A stretch of DNA of 64,000 nucleotides from Dyadobacter sp. CY261 (lineage in GTDB: Bacteria > Bacteroidota > Bacteroidia > Cytophagales > Spirosomataceae): positions 186,001 through 250,000 of the forward strand of contig NZ_JAKCPW010000005.1 of NCBI RefSeq assembly GCF_021440085.1, given 5' to 3'. Numbering within the stretch: the stretch's first letter is position 1; every line of letters begins with the position of its first letter. A program made the translations under genes and the position numbers. The notes beneath the pieces were generated by a model, which made no database searches, had not been told where the DNA came from, and saw nothing but the letters and a program-made list of their open reading frames with translations. This document shows, piece by piece, positions 26,478 through 34,587 of this stretch.

Positions 26478-27520
26478 TATAACAAAACTATATCATTGGC
26501 ATGCGCCACTTCAAAATTCACTGTTTTCAAGTTCGTCCGGATCGCGGACGAGGTCTCTCTCGCGCGCGCTACGGCGATCATTTCATCTTCGGATGAATAG
26601 ATCTCTATGATCTCACCCGCTTCAAAATCGCCCGTCACTTCTGTTACGCCTACCGCAAGCAAGCTTTTCCGCTTCAATAGTGCATTGGACGCACCTTCGT
26701 CGATATGCAACGTGCCCGATACCAGGCCACCGCTTCCGAGCCAGCGGTTGCGGGCCGATAATGTGCTTTTTCCCGGCGTTATCAATGTCCCTGCTTCGCC
26801 TTTTAATGCATTGAGCAGTTCATTCTGCTGGTTCATTCCAAAGATTACCACGCGGATCGCCATGCGCGACGCCAGCTTGGCGAAAGTCAGCTTGGAGGCC
26901 ATTCCGCCAAGTCCCAGGAAAGATTTATCAGTCCTGACAAACTTAAAAACCTCGTTCACATTAGATACGTTCCGCAGGATTTTACCTTCCTCATCGAGCA
27001 AACCGCCCACGGAAGTACAGAACATTAGTGATTCGGCACCGAAACCAACGGCTAGCAAAGTAGCTAGCTCGTCGTTATCCGAAAATTTAAGCTCACGGTC
27101 GCTTACCACGTCGTTTTCATTCACGATCGGGATAATATTGTTGGCCCACAGCTCCTCGAAAGTTTCTTTGAGTTGCAGGAATTTGTTACGGTTCGCAAAA
27201 TGCTGCCGCTCGCAAAGACTTTGGGCAATGTAAATCTTATTCGGAGCGAAATAGGAGGCATAAAGGCCCACCAGCAACGGATTACCGACAGACGCCGCCG
27301 CCTTTCGCTGGGTCATTGTACCCTTATAATCATTGATATATGCCTTACCAGCACCAACCGCACCCGAAGAAACGATGATGATGCGATACTGCGAATGGAT
27401 TTCCGAAACCTGCCGGGCTATTTCCGAAATGATCCTGACATCAGGTTCACCCGAAGAAAGCGTGATAGAGGCCGTCCCGAACTTGATGACGAGAATAGGT
27501 TTTGACACTTTGGTATTCAA
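26477..27520 (-). CDS. proB: Glutamate 5-kinase
   Basis: A 347-residue protein with an N-terminal amino-acid-kinase domain: LVIKFGTASITL, IIIVSSGAVGAGK, VNENDVVSDRELKFSDNDELATLLA and GGMASKLTFAKLASRMA. A C-terminal PUA-type domain follows (residues ~270-347, ALLKRKSLLAVGVTEVTGDFEAGE), typical of ProB. It phosphorylates glutamate in the first step of proline synthesis. The frame begins at a TTG at 27520; a GTG four codons later is an alternative and no ATG fits. It lies 114 bases downstream of aat and is coupled to proA. Confidence 0.95.
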   Translation of the reverse strand: MNTKVSKPILVIKFGTASITLSSGEPDVRIISEIARQVSEIHSQYRIIIVSSGAVGAGKAYINDYKGTMTQRKAAASVGNPLLVGLYASYFAPNKIYIAQSLCERQHFANRNKFLQLKETFEELWANNIIPIVNENDVVSDRELKFSDNDELATLLAVGFGAESLMFCTSVGGLLDEEGKILRNVSNVNEVFKFVRTDKSFLGLGGMASKLTFAKLASRMAIRVVIFGMNQQNELLNALKGEAGTLITPGKSTLSARNRWLGSGGLVSGTLHIDEGASNALLKRKSLLAVGVTEVTGDFEAGEIIEIYSSEDEMIAVARARETSSAIRTNLKTVNFEVAHANDIVLL

Positions 27521-27634
27521 ATAAGCGGCATCCTGGCTGAAATTTCCGATGCCCTGTAATCAATCTGGTGCTAAAAATACTTCTTTTCATACGAAAACGG
27601 ATGCCCAACCGAAGCCCGCCGTTCATTTGGCACA

Positions 27635-28252
27635 TTATAATTCGCTTAAAACCGCCCCATCGAACCGCCTTCTGAGCTTTAATGCTTTCTGCAAATGATC
27701 GAGGTATTGATCGCGGGGTATTTCAATAGCGCCATAACGAAGCACATTGTCATTAATAAACTGCGTATCCAGCAATGCAAAACGGTTTAATTTGAGTATC
27801 TGTATCAAATAGTGAAACGCCACTTTCGATGCATTACTCTCGATCGTAAACATCGATTCCCCAAAAAACACCCCATTAATGGAAACCCCGTACAACCCTC
27901 CCACAAGCCGGTTTTCCCGCCAGGCCTCTACGCTGTGCGCATAACCGATTTCGTGCAATGCGGTGTAGGAAGCAATGATTTCCTCCGAAATCCAGGTGCC
28001 GGGCTCATTCGCACGGGGGAGCGAGCAACCGCGCATAACGCCCTCAAAGTCGGTATTGATCCTGATCTCGAAGTGTTGCTTGTTGAGCACCGGCCGAAGC
28101 GACTTGGAAGGCTTATAAGTATCAATAGGGATAACCGCGCGCGGATTGGGCGAATACCAGTAGATCGTACCATCAGCCTCGGCCATCGGGAATATGCCAT
28201 TGATATAGCCGTTGAGAAGGTCGTCGGTACTGATTAGAGACATGAAAGCCAC
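27635..28252 (-). CDS. aat: Leucyl/phenylalanyl-tRNA--protein transferase
   Basis: A 205-residue protein; the start may be ATG at 28252 or, more likely by family N-termini, the ATG at 28243 (MSLISTDDLLNGYINGIFPMAE). Family blocks are YWYSPNPRAVIPID, RINTDFEGVMRGC, TWISEEIIASYTALHEIGYAHSVEAW, GGLYGVSINGVFFGESMF and ALLDTQFINDNVLRYGAIEIPRDQYL. It attaches Leu or Phe to N-terminal Lys/Arg of proteins, creating N-degrons for ClpS/ClpAP. It heads the reverse-strand run aat-proB-proA-argE-ech. Confidence 0.95.
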   Translation of the reverse strand: MAFMSLISTDDLLNGYINGIFPMAEADGTIYWYSPNPRAVIPIDTYKPSKSLRPVLNKQHFEIRINTDFEGVMRGCSLPRANEPGTWISEEIIASYTALHEIGYAHSVEAWRENRLVGGLYGVSINGVFFGESMFTIESNASKVAFHYLIQILKLNRFALLDTQFINDNVLRYGAIEIPRDQYLDHLQKALKLRRRFDGAVLSEL

Positions 28253-28618
28253 TGAGTTAAAATAATATTGTTAATCGAAGGGTAAATGGCACGGATTCCG
28301 GCGTGCAGTAAGTCCGGTCTTTGAAACTTTACATTACAAAACGAACCATAAAAATATATCTTCTGTTTCTTTGGAGTAAGATTTTTTTTTCTAAAATTTG
28401 CAGCCTCTTAGACGCAAAGCAAGTCAATGAATCACAACGGCATACATACTTTTCTGCATACTACGCCTTTCCGATTCAGGTCCCCCAGGACCGCATAATC
28501 TTCTTTTACCTACGTGGTAAATATCTAATACCCGCAATTTTCTTACAATTTCTAGACGTCCCATCGTTTCCTCTGGGTAGTTATTATTGTCTTGAACATT
28601 TTGTCAGCATAGTCATCA
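28253..28618. other. Divergent intergenic region between aat and the GNAT gene
   Basis: This is the longest gene-free stretch (366 bases). It is AT-rich, separates the reverse-strand aat-pro run from the forward arg run and must hold promoters for both. A forward promoter candidate is at 28371-28400. It would leave a ~210-base leader before the GNAT start at 28619. I see no clear terminator-like hairpin or known riboswitch in the leader. A 108-codon reading frame crosses it (28321-28647) but starts with TTG, is rich in rare hydrophobic runs and overlaps the GNAT start, so I do not call it a gene. Confidence 0.5.
28371..28400 (+). promoter_or_regulatory. Promoter candidate for the arginine run
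   Basis: TTG at 28371-28373, 18-base spacer, then TAAAATTTG at 28392-28400. This is the TAnnTTTG box with one extra base. The same arrangement occurs before the HerA-like gene (40461-40490). Confidence 0.45.
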
Positions 28619-29350
28619 ATGAAAAATACCGAAGTAGTAGGCAGTAAGTTTATCGTACAGACTGCCAATGAAAATCACCTTCATTACGCCGAACAAATCT
28701 GCGCGGAGATGGAGGAGAGCGCTAAAAAGCGTGGTACTGGTATAGCCAAACGTTCCCCTGTATATATCATGGAGAAAATGGTGGAAGGAAAAGCCATCAT
28801 TGCCACCACCGAAATAGGCGAATGGGTAGGTTTTTGCTACATCGAAACCTGGGAGCACGGAAAATTTGTGGCGAATTCGGGATTGATCGTACATCCTGAT
28901 TTCCGCAATAGCGGCATGGCGAAAGCGATTAAAATGAAGGCTTTCGAGCTGTCGCGCCAGAAATATCCCGATGCCAAGATTATCGGTATCACCACCAGTC
29001 TGCCGGTGATGAAAATCAACTCAGACCTTGGCTACGAACCAGTTACATTCAGCGAACTTCCCGCCGACGACGCATTTTGGAAAGGCTGCGCAAGCTGCGT
29101 AAACTACGATGTACTCACCCGGACCGGTAGAAAGCATTGCCTTTGCACGGGAATGATGTATGATCCCGAAGATAAGAAACCCGCTGCGACGCAATCCAAC
29201 AATACCGCCACCGCGACTGAAACCCATACCTGGGATTTTCTGAAAGAATCCAGCCTTTACGAGCGTTGGATGCGCATCAAACAACGCATTTTATTGCGAA
29301 GGGAAGAACGCGCCAAAAAGAAAAACGCCGGGGCCGTGCTGGTACATTAA
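28619..29350 (+). CDS. GNAT-family N-acyltransferase with C-terminal cysteine motif, candidate acylglutamate synthase
   Basis: A 243-residue protein. The GNAT core spans residues ~10-150, with acyl-CoA-binding region LIVHPDFRNSGMAKAIKMKAFELS (Q/R-x-x-G-x-A variant: RNSGMA) and the following IIGITTSLPVMKINSDLGYEPV. After the core come four cysteines, C157-x2-C160 and C174-x-C176 (KGCASC, KHCLC), then a basic tail (residues ~200-243, many Lys/Arg). Bacteroidota often carry a GNAT gene just before argG, and a classical argA/argJ was not seen, so it may acylate glutamate to start the pathway. That function is inference. A terminator at 29387-29430 separates it from argG. Confidence 0.75.
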   Translation: MKNTEVVGSKFIVQTANENHLHYAEQICAEMEESAKKRGTGIAKRSPVYIMEKMVEGKAIIATTEIGEWVGFCYIETWEHGKFVANSGLIVHPDFRNSGMAKAIKMKAFELSRQKYPDAKIIGITTSLPVMKINSDLGYEPVTFSELPADDAFWKGCASCVNYDVLTRTGRKHCLCTGMMYDPEDKKPAATQSNNTATATETHTWDFLKESSLYERWMRIKQRILLRREERAKKKNAGAVLVH

Positions 29351-29386
29351 TGTGCCGCACACTTTAACAGATATTGCATCTCATTT

Positions 29387-29430
29387 AAATACCCCGCCCG
29401 GCAACCGTAAAGGCCCGATGCGGGGTATTT
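29387..29430 (+). terminator. Rho-independent terminator before argG
   Basis: Perfect 11-bp inverted repeat AAATACCCCGC (29387-29397) / GCGGGGTATTT (29420-29430), 22-base loop, followed directly by TTTTG. It separates the GNAT gene from argG. Part of the T-tract overlaps the argG promoter -7 box at 29436. Confidence 0.8.
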
Positions 29431-29435
29431 TTTGT

Positions 29436-29443
29436 TACTTTTG
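29436..29443 (+). promoter_or_regulatory. Promoter -7 box for argG
   Basis: TACTTTTG (TAnnTTTG), 43 bases before the argG ATG and immediately after the terminator. No TTG at the canonical distance; that position is inside the terminator stem. Confidence 0.5.
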
Positions 29444-29486
29444 CTCCGCAAATCAAGCATTTAGTCAGAATTAGAATTTACATATA

Positions 29487-30689
29487 ATGTCACAGCCCAA
29501 AGTAGTATTAGCGTTTAGCGGAGGATTAGATACCTCTTTTTGTGTAAAATATTTAGCCGAAGACAGAGGTTACGAAGTGTATTCGGTTTTGGTTGACACC
29601 GGTGGTTTTTCGGACGAAGAGCTGAAAACGATCGAAGCGAATGCCTATACTTTGGGCGTGAAGCAACATACTACAATTTCGAAGACCAAGGAGTATTATA
29701 ATGATTGTATAAAATACCTGATCTTCGGTAACATCCTTAAAAACAATACGTACCCATTGTCTGTGAGCGCAGAGCGTATTTTCCAGGCGGTAGCGGTAGC
29801 CGAATACGCGAAAGAAATCGGTGCTACGGCGATCGCACACGGCAGCACGGGTGCAGGTAACGACCAGGTGCGTTTCGATATGGCTTTTCGGATCATTATT
29901 CCCGAAGCTGAAATCATCACCCCAATCCGCGACCTGAAACTTTCGCGCGAGGCAGAAATCGAATACCTCACGGCCAAAGGCGTTTCCCGCGAATGGACCA
30001 AAGCTGCTTATAGCATCAATAAAGGCCTTTGGGGAACATCGGTTGGAGGAAAAGAAACATTGACATCCGACCAATACCTTCCCGAATCGGCTTGGCCTAC
30101 GCAGATCACTAAAACAGAGCCCGAGCGCATCACATTGGAATTTGTGAATGGTGAGTTGAAAGGCGTGGCTGGTGAAACTTTTGAAAACTCTGTGACGGCC
30201 ATTCAGAAACTAGCTGCTATTGCACAGCCTTTCGGAATCGGCCGGGATATTCACGTGGGTGACACGATTATTGGTATTAAAGGTCGCGTAGGCTTCGAAG
30301 CTGCGGCTCCATTGATTATCATTAAGGCACACCATACGCTTGAAAAACATGTTTTAACGGAGCAACAGCTTTACTGGAAAGAACAACTTTCGAACTGGTA
30401 CGGTAGCTTATTGCACAAAGGCCAATTTGTAGAACCGGTTATGCGTAACATCGAGACGTTCCTAGCGGATACGCAGTCGCACGTAACGGGTAAAGTACAC
30501 GTCTACCTGGCGCCGCACCGCTTCTATGTAGAAGGTATCGAGTCGCCCTACGACCTGATGTCGTCCAAATTCGGCAGCTATGGGGAAATGAACAACGCCT
30601 GGACTGGCGACGATGTAAGAGGCTTCTCAAAAGTGGCTTCGAATCAGGTGATGATTTATGGCAAGGTGAGTGATTCTATTGAACAGTAA
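29487..30689 (+). CDS. argG: Argininosuccinate synthase
   Basis: A 400-residue protein of standard length that joins citrulline and aspartate using ATP. The N-type ATP pyrophosphatase motif is LAFSGGLDTSFCVKYLAE at residues ~8-24. Other family blocks are AIAHGSTGAGNDQVRFD and AAYSINKGLWGTSVGGKETLTS. It opens the operon argG-vapB-vapC-argC-argD-argF'. The stop codon overlaps the next ATG by one base (TAATG), so the antitoxin-like gene is translationally coupled to it. Confidence 0.97.
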   Translation: MSQPKVVLAFSGGLDTSFCVKYLAEDRGYEVYSVLVDTGGFSDEELKTIEANAYTLGVKQHTTISKTKEYYNDCIKYLIFGNILKNNTYPLSVSAERIFQAVAVAEYAKEIGATAIAHGSTGAGNDQVRFDMAFRIIIPEAEIITPIRDLKLSREAEIEYLTAKGVSREWTKAAYSINKGLWGTSVGGKETLTSDQYLPESAWPTQITKTEPERITLEFVNGELKGVAGETFENSVTAIQKLAAIAQPFGIGRDIHVGDTIIGIKGRVGFEAAAPLIIIKAHHTLEKHVLTEQQLYWKEQLSNWYGSLLHKGQFVEPVMRNIETFLADTQSHVTGKVHVYLAPHRFYVEGIESPYDLMSSKFGSYGEMNNAWTGDDVRGFSKVASNQVMIYGKVSDSIEQ

Positions 30690-30931
30690 TGATGAATATG
30701 ACCAAAATAGAACTTCAAAGTCAAATCGAACGGAAAGTCCAGGGGTTACCTGCCGACGTTCTTCAGGAACTTTATGACTATCTGGAATCTATTTTGGAAA
30801 AACGAAAACAGCAGTCTGAATTGAAAGACGGATTGCTAGAATGGTGGAAAGGCATTGCCGATTTTTCTGACGACTTTTTAACTCAACGTATCCAGCCTCC
30901 AGTCGATAAATCCGAAAATTTATTCGAATGA
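30689..30931 (+). CDS. Antitoxin-like protein (VapB/DUF2281-type)
   Basis: An 80-residue acidic protein; start ATG at 30689 (a second ATG follows at once at 30692, and a third at 30698). It contains a helical segment IELQSQIERKVQGLPADVLQELYDYLESILEKRKQQ. A C-terminal part with several Trp/Phe (LLEWWKGIADFSDDF) would fit a toxin-neutralising tail. This resembles the DUF2281-type antitoxins that often precede PIN toxins. It overlaps the argG stop by 1 base and the PIN gene by 4 bases (ATGA), a typical toxin-antitoxin arrangement. The call rests mainly on context; no DNA-binding fold is certain. Confidence 0.7.
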   Translation: MMNMTKIELQSQIERKVQGLPADVLQELYDYLESILEKRKQQSELKDGLLEWWKGIADFSDDFLTQRIQPPVDKSENLFE

Positions 30932-31341
30932 AATATTTGTTGGATACCAATATTGTGGCCTACATCATCAAGAAAAGGCCCATTGAAGTCTTACATAAGC
31001 TGCAATCGCTCGATTGGACGGAGATCGCGATCTCTTCCATTGTAGTAGCGGAGCTATGGTATGGCGTTGAAAGAAGTCAGCTTAAAGAGCAGAACAGGAC
31101 AGCACTGGAAGCTTTTCTGAAACCATTTACGATCCTGGATTTCGACTCGCGGGCAGCCGAGCAATATGCTTCGGTCCGGGCGGATTTGGAAGGTAAAGGG
31201 AAAGTAATTGGAGCAAACGATCTGTTGATTTCGGCACACGCATTGAGCCACGGACTCATCCTGGTCACGAATAATGTCAAAGAATTTGAGCGGGTTGGAG
31301 GCTTAGAAATTGAAAACTGGATTACAAATGAGTTACATTAA
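30928..31341 (+). CDS. vapC: PIN-domain ribonuclease toxin (VapC-like)
   Basis: A 137-residue PIN-domain protein. Acidic metal-binding residues are visible: D6 in KYLLDTNIVAYI, E42 in SSIVVAELWYGVERS, D98 in GANDLLISAHALSHG, and the LVTNNVKEFERV block near residues 113-122 that closes the active site. The order and length match VapC toxins that cleave tRNA or rRNA. It overlaps the antitoxin-like gene by 4 bases. Its last 14 bases overlap the argC start at 31328. The whole pair therefore sits inside the arginine operon without extra intergenic DNA. Confidence 0.85.
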   Translation: MKYLLDTNIVAYIIKKRPIEVLHKLQSLDWTEIAISSIVVAELWYGVERSQLKEQNRTALEAFLKPFTILDFDSRAAEQYASVRADLEGKGKVIGANDLLISAHALSHGLILVTNNVKEFERVGGLEIENWITNELH

Positions 31342-32311
31342 CATAGGCATCATTGGCGCTGCGGGTTACACCGGTGGAGAATTAATCAGAATACTGATAA
31401 ACCACCCAAATGTAAACATCGCATTTGCGCATAGCAAGAGCCAGACCGGCAAGCCGGTCTATGCGACGCATACGGATTTGCTTGGCGATACGGAACTGGT
31501 GTTTTCTGGTGACGATATTCAGCCGCTGCTGGATCAGGAAGGCTTAAATGCGATCTTCCTTTGTTCAGGTCACGGAGAATCGAAAAAGTTTCTAGATGAA
31601 TATCAGCTGCCGGCGTCGGTAAAAGTCATTGACCTCAGCACCGATTTTAGGGACGAGTCAGATGGCTTTGTGTATGGCTTGCCTGAGCTTCAAAAAGAGC
31701 GGATCAAGGGTGCAACCAAAATCGCCAACCCTGGCTGTTTCGCGACGAGTATTGAGCTGGCCGTTTTACCGTTGGCCAATGCAGGACTCATTAAGGACGA
31801 GGTTCACGTGAGCGCGGTTACGGGTAGCACGGGCGCCGGACAGGCGCTGAGCGCGACGACGCATTTTACATGGCGGAGCAATAACATGTCGATTTATAAG
31901 GCATTCACGCACCAGCATTTGACGGAGATTAAAATGACTTTCGGCAAATTGCAGGCTGGATTTGACAAACCGGTGAACTTCGTGCCTTATCGCGGGGATT
32001 ACACGCGGGGCATTATTGCGAATGTTTACACCCGGTTTGAAGGCACTTTGGAAGAAGCAAAAGCCATTTACAAGGAGTATTACGCTTCGCACCCGTTCAC
32101 GCATGTAAGCGATACGCCGATCGATTTGAAGCAGGTTGTGAATACCAACAAATGCTTCGTGCATCTGGAAGTTCATGATGGGCAACTGCTCATTACGAGC
32201 ATCATCGATAACCTTACCAAAGGCGCGTCGGGCCAGGCGGTTCAGAATATGAATTTAGCATTTGGATTGCCGGAGGATGCAGGGCTGCGCTTGAAAGCGC
32301 CTGCATTTTGA
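31328..32311 (+). CDS. argC: N-acyl-gamma-glutamyl-phosphate reductase
   Basis: A 327-residue protein. I placed the start at the ATG at 31328 (MSYINIGIIGAAGYTGGELI), which puts the Rossmann motif at the N-terminus; in-frame sequence upstream lies inside vapC. The catalytic cysteine is C137 in KIANPGCFATSIELA, and the His-containing region FTHQHLTEIKM follows. It reduces N-acyl-glutamyl phosphate to the semialdehyde with NADPH. The 14-base overlap with the PIN-toxin gene implies that argC translation depends at least partly on ribosomes from vapC. Confidence 0.95.
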   Translation: MSYINIGIIGAAGYTGGELIRILINHPNVNIAFAHSKSQTGKPVYATHTDLLGDTELVFSGDDIQPLLDQEGLNAIFLCSGHGESKKFLDEYQLPASVKVIDLSTDFRDESDGFVYGLPELQKERIKGATKIANPGCFATSIELAVLPLANAGLIKDEVHVSAVTGSTGAGQALSATTHFTWRSNNMSIYKAFTHQHLTEIKMTFGKLQAGFDKPVNFVPYRGDYTRGIIANVYTRFEGTLEEAKAIYKEYYASHPFTHVSDTPIDLKQVVNTNKCFVHLEVHDGQLLITSIIDNLTKGASGQAVQNMNLAFGLPEDAGLRLKAPAF

Positions 32312-32353
32312 TGCATTTACCACTTTAAGAATCTTAAACGAGATCAAAAAACA

Positions 32354-33490
32354 ATGTCACACTTATTTGACGTCTACCCCATTTACGATATAGAACCCGT
32401 TAAAGCCGAAGGAAGCTATCTCTGGGATCAGCATGGTACCAAGTACCTCGACCTTTATGGCGGACATGCGGTGATTTCGGTGGGCCATTGCCATCCTTAT
32501 TATGTGGATAAGCTGACGAAGCAATTGAATGCAATCAGCTTTTACTCCAATTCCGTAAAAATTTCTTTGCAGGAAGAACTGGCTGAAAAGCTGGGTGAGC
32601 TTTCCGGTTACCCGGACTACAAACTGTTCCTATGCAACTCAGGCGCGGAAGCGAATGAGAATGCGCTGAAACTGGCTTCTTTCCATAATGGCAGAACGAA
32701 AGTGATTTCTTTCACTAAATCGTTCCACGGCCGGACCGCAGGGGCGGTGGCGGCTACGGACAATCCGTCGATCGTTGCGCCTGTGAATTACAAGGAGCAT
32801 GTGACGTTCCTACCATTCAATGATACGGCAGCCGCTTCCGAAGGCATTACCGACGAAGTTTGCGCTGTCATCGTGGAAGGCATTCAGGGTGTGGGCGGTA
32901 TCAATGTTTGTACCGACGAGTTTTTACAGACATTGAGACGCAAATGCGACGAAACCGGCGCTATCCTCATCCTCGACAGCGTGCAATGCGGCTACGGCCG
33001 GACCGGTAAATTCTTCTCCCACCAGTTTAGCGGCATTCAGCCAGATATTATGTCGATGGCGAAAGGTATGGGCAATGGCTTCCCGATCGGGGGGATTTTA
33101 ATTTCTCCAAAATTCAAAGCCAGCTACGGCTTACTGGGAACCACATTCGGCGGAAACCATCTGGCTTGCGCGGCAGGTGTGGCTGTCCTGGACATTATGA
33201 AAGAAGAAAGCCTGATTGCAAATGCGGCTGAGATCGGTAATTATTTGCTGGAAGGCATTAAGGCGATCGGCGGTTATAAGGAGCTCAGAGGTCGTGGACT
33301 AATGATAGGGATCGAATATGATTTCCCGGTGAAGGACCTACGTAACAAGCTTTTGTTTGAACACAAAATGTTCACAGGCGTAGCTGGTGCGAACACAATC
33401 CGCCTTCTGCCGTCGCTCGCATTGGGTAAAACGGAAGCCGACCTTTTCCTTGAGGCCCTGAAAAAGGAAGTATCTCTCACAGCCGTTTGA
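32354..33490 (+). CDS. argD: Acylornithine aminotransferase (class III PLP)
   Basis: A 378-residue class III aminotransferase. The PLP Lys is K237 in SMAKGMGNGFPIGG. Other blocks are LCNSGAEANENALKLA, SFHGRTAGAVAAT and ILILDSVQCGYGRTGKFF with the pyridine-nitrogen Asp. It converts N-acyl-glutamate semialdehyde to N-acyl-ornithine with glutamate. Position between argC and argF' supports this over other omega-aminotransferases. The gap to argC is 42 bases. Confidence 0.93.
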   Translation: MSHLFDVYPIYDIEPVKAEGSYLWDQHGTKYLDLYGGHAVISVGHCHPYYVDKLTKQLNAISFYSNSVKISLQEELAEKLGELSGYPDYKLFLCNSGAEANENALKLASFHNGRTKVISFTKSFHGRTAGAVAATDNPSIVAPVNYKEHVTFLPFNDTAAASEGITDEVCAVIVEGIQGVGGINVCTDEFLQTLRRKCDETGAILILDSVQCGYGRTGKFFSHQFSGIQPDIMSMAKGMGNGFPIGGILISPKFKASYGLLGTTFGGNHLACAAGVAVLDIMKEESLIANAAEIGNYLLEGIKAIGGYKELRGRGLMIGIEYDFPVKDLRNKLLFEHKMFTGVAGANTIRLLPSLALGKTEADLFLEALKKEVSLTAV

Positions 33491-33560
33491 TTTTTTTGAA
33501 CTAATACCATCCTTGCCATAGTTGAGAATAGGAACACCTATCTCCGAAATTTTAACCTGA

Positions 33561-34508
33561 ATGAAACACTTTCTTTCCATTAAAGACGTCACCGATCTCC
33601 CTCAGCTCATCAGCAGCGGCATCGCAGCCAAAAAGGATCCGTTTGCGGACCAGGGGCTTGGGAAAAACAAAACGATAGGCCTGTTGTTTTTTAATTCGAG
33701 TCTGAGGACAAGGATCAGCACCCAAAAAGCTGCTCAGAACCTTGGCTTGAATGTGATCACCATGAATGTCGGACAGGATGGTTGGGGGTTGGAAATGGAA
33801 GAAGGCGTAGTCATGAACGGTGACAAGGCAGAGCACGTGAAGGAAGCGGCGGCGGTAATTGGCAGTTATTGCGATATCATCGGCATTCGCTCTTTCGCAG
33901 GTTTACAGGATCGGGAGAAGGATTATTCGGAAATCGTTTTTCAACAATTCGAAAAATATGCGCAGGTTCCGATCGTGAACCTGGAATCAGCTACGCGGCA
34001 CCCGCTGCAATCGCTGGCCGACTGCATTACAATCGAAGAATTTAAGTTGAAACAGCGTCCAAAAGTGGTGCTGACCTGGCTTCCGCATTTCAAGGCATTG
34101 CCACAGGCAGTAGCGAATTCGTTCTGCGAATGGATGAACCCGATGGAAGTAGAGCTCGTGATCACGCATCCGGAAGGTTACGATCTTTCGCCTGAATTTG
34201 TGGGCAAAGGCCAGGTTATTTACGATCAGGATAAGGCGCTTGAAGGCGCGGATTTTGTATACGGCAAAAACTGGTCGTCCTACAACAGCTACGGACAGGT
34301 TTTGAACAACGATCCTTCCTGGATGATCACCGAGGCGAAAATGGCTTCGACAGACAATGGCAAGTTCATGCATTGCCTGCCCGTTCGCCGCAATATGAAA
34401 GTGGCCGATGAAGTGCTCGATGGCCCTCGGTCGTTGGTTATCGAACAGGCTGCCAACCGCGAATGGTCGGCGCAGGCTGCATTGAAAGAGGTCTTGTTAG
34501 GACTGTAA
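33561..34508 (+). CDS. argF': N-acylornithine carbamoyltransferase (ArgF'-type, acetyl or succinyl)
   Basis: A 315-residue transcarbamylase. The carbamoyl-phosphate motif is SSLRTRIS (residues 46-53), followed by GWGLEMEEG. ESATRHPLQSLADC and the MHCLPVRRNMKVADEV block end the active site. The sequence departs from ordinary ornithine transcarbamylase in the substrate loop (VVMNGDKAEHVKEAAAVIGSYCD) and matches the Bacteroidota/Xanthomonas N-acyl-ornithine class. The Bacteroides fragilis enzyme of this class uses N-succinylornithine. The acyl preference here cannot be decided by eye. It ends the arginine run; argB and argH are not in the window. Confidence 0.88.
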   Translation: MKHFLSIKDVTDLPQLISSGIAAKKDPFADQGLGKNKTIGLLFFNSSLRTRISTQKAAQNLGLNVITMNVGQDGWGLEMEEGVVMNGDKAEHVKEAAAVIGSYCDIIGIRSFAGLQDREKDYSEIVFQQFEKYAQVPIVNLESATRHPLQSLADCITIEEFKLKQRPKVVLTWLPHFKALPQAVANSFCEWMNPMEVELVITHPEGYDLSPEFVGKGQVIYDQDKALEGADFVYGKNWSSYNSYGQVLNNDPSWMITEAKMASTDNGKFMHCLPVRRNMKVADEVLDGPRSLVIEQAANREWSAQAALKEVLLGL

Positions 34509-34520
34509 TTGCTATTTTTG
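34494..34520 (+). promoter_or_regulatory. Promoter candidate for hemH
   Basis: TATTTTTG (TAnnTTTG) at 34513-34520 with TTG at 34494-34496, a spacer of only 16 bases, 67 bases before the hemH ATG. Its -33 part overlaps the argF' 3' end. Confidence 0.45.
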
Positions 34521-34587
34521 CAAGACTGAAATACAAAAAGAAGCGGTCGCCCGGCGGCTGGCTTTCTCTCATGAAACTGTTAATAAA

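Noticed and set aside
28321-28647. 108-codon reading frame in the aat-GNAT intergenic region
   Set aside because: It starts with TTG, has a composition unlike the neighbours (many Ile/Phe/Lys/Tyr from AT-rich DNA), overlaps the GNAT start and has no recognisable domain.
29553-30074. 173-codon reading frame antisense to argG
   Set aside because: argG is certain; the antisense frame has no domain and reflects codon bias on the coding strand.
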